Origin: Chitinophaga caseinilytica
Lineage (GTDB): Bacteria; Bacteroidota; Bacteroidia; Chitinophagales; Chitinophagaceae
Direction of reading: 5' to 3'
Assembly (NCBI RefSeq): GCF_038396765.1
Contig: NZ_CP150096.1
Span: 1,719,001-1,783,000, forward strand
DNA: 64,000 bases
Shown here: in pieces, positions 63,904 through 64,000 of the stretch
Layout: every line of letters starts with the position of its first letter
Numbering within the stretch: position 1 is the first letter of the stretch
Made by a program: the position numbers and the translations under genes
The notes under the pieces: model-generated
The model's database searches: none
Told to the model about the DNA's origin: nothing
The model's input: only the letters and a program-made list of their open reading frames with translations

Positions 63904-63933
63904 AACACCCAAATGTAGCTACATCCGGGTGTT
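63904..63933 (-). terminator. Terminator of the gene at the right edge
   Basis: AACACCC-x2-ATGTAGCTACAT-x2-GGGTGTT; on the minus strand followed by TTTT. It lies about 30 bp past the stop of the partial gene at 63962. Confidence 0.75.
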
Positions 63934-63961
63934 AACGTATTGAAAACGGAAAATCGTTGAA

Positions 63962-64000
63962 TTAGTTGTGCTGCGGCTTCTTGTGCTTGCGGAGCTGTTG
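63962..64000 (-). CDS. C-terminal end of a minus-strand gene (partial)
   Basis: The last 12 codons (QQLRKHKKPQHN) and TAA of a gene entering from the right. The basic tail gives no family. The terminator at 63904 follows in the right direction, which supports it being a real gene end. Confidence 0.5.
   Translation of the reverse strand, partial: QQLRKHKKPQHN

Overview
The window reads as chromosomal DNA of a high-GC member of the Bacteroidota, most likely Chitinophagaceae (Chitinophaga-like). The reasons are the type IX secretion/gliding genes (gldJ, porU, porV, a PorP/SprF protein, gldA), a FecR/ECF sigma pair, bacillithiol synthesis (bshA), a GIN-domain lipoprotein, DUF4292 and DUF6134 family proteins, and promoters with the Bacteroidota -7 element TAnnTTTG. 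I saw no rRNA, tRNA, CRISPR array, integrase or insertion sequence. Most of the window is ordinary core genome.

Layout. 1-6239: end of a TetR regulator, then a complete RND efflux system (TolC, lipoprotein adaptor, HAE1-type pump). 6368-8293: SGNH hydrolase and AIM24-family protein. 8294-9016: AT-rich gap with a decayed ORF and a good promoter. 9017-10302: RGG/glycine-rich protein fused to a 2H phosphoesterase, broken by a one-base frameshift. 10370-10597: three 76-bp tandem repeats. 10714-13625 (minus): small secreted protein, GIN-domain lipoprotein, ECF sigma, FecR. 14165-16695: korA without korB, then a DUF6134 protein. 16791-22977 (minus): oxidoreductase and MFS sugar module, nth, a small unknown protein, DivIC, enolase, gldA. 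23308-28448: five-gene operon combining two coiled-coil proteins with an ABC transporter whose solute-binding domain is fused to an OmpA peptidoglycan anchor. This is the best candidate for an undescribed system. 29054-32117: LytM peptidase and a Bcp peroxiredoxin with a histone-H1-like tail. 32403-38780: divergent gldJ / porU-porV, with porU frameshifted near its C terminus. 38874-43937: ispF, dut, TPR lipoprotein, DUF4292, EnvC-like protein. 44010-50688: bshA, M28 peptidase, an unknown two-gene membrane pair behind a direct-repeat operator, an RsmI-like methylase, EI24 protein, AAG glycosylase. 50929-58394: PorP/SprF, upp, VWA protein with a SusC-like N terminus, anmK, ade, LolA-like protein. 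58449-60129: WYL regulator divergent from a frameshifted unknown gene, with an inverted-repeat operator between them. 60130-61390: long non-coding region with an array of hairpin repeats whose stems co-vary. 61391-64000: 1-Cys peroxiredoxin, a possible small RNA, an S41 peptidase, and the end of another gene.

Three genes (9017, 34105, 59552) each lose the frame by exactly one missing base beside a short homopolymer. In each case the continuation in the other frame is clearly coding. This may mean assembly indels rather than real gene loss, and it matters most for porU. Starts were chosen from signal peptides, family N termini and promoter position, because this phylum makes little use of Shine-Dalgarno sites.
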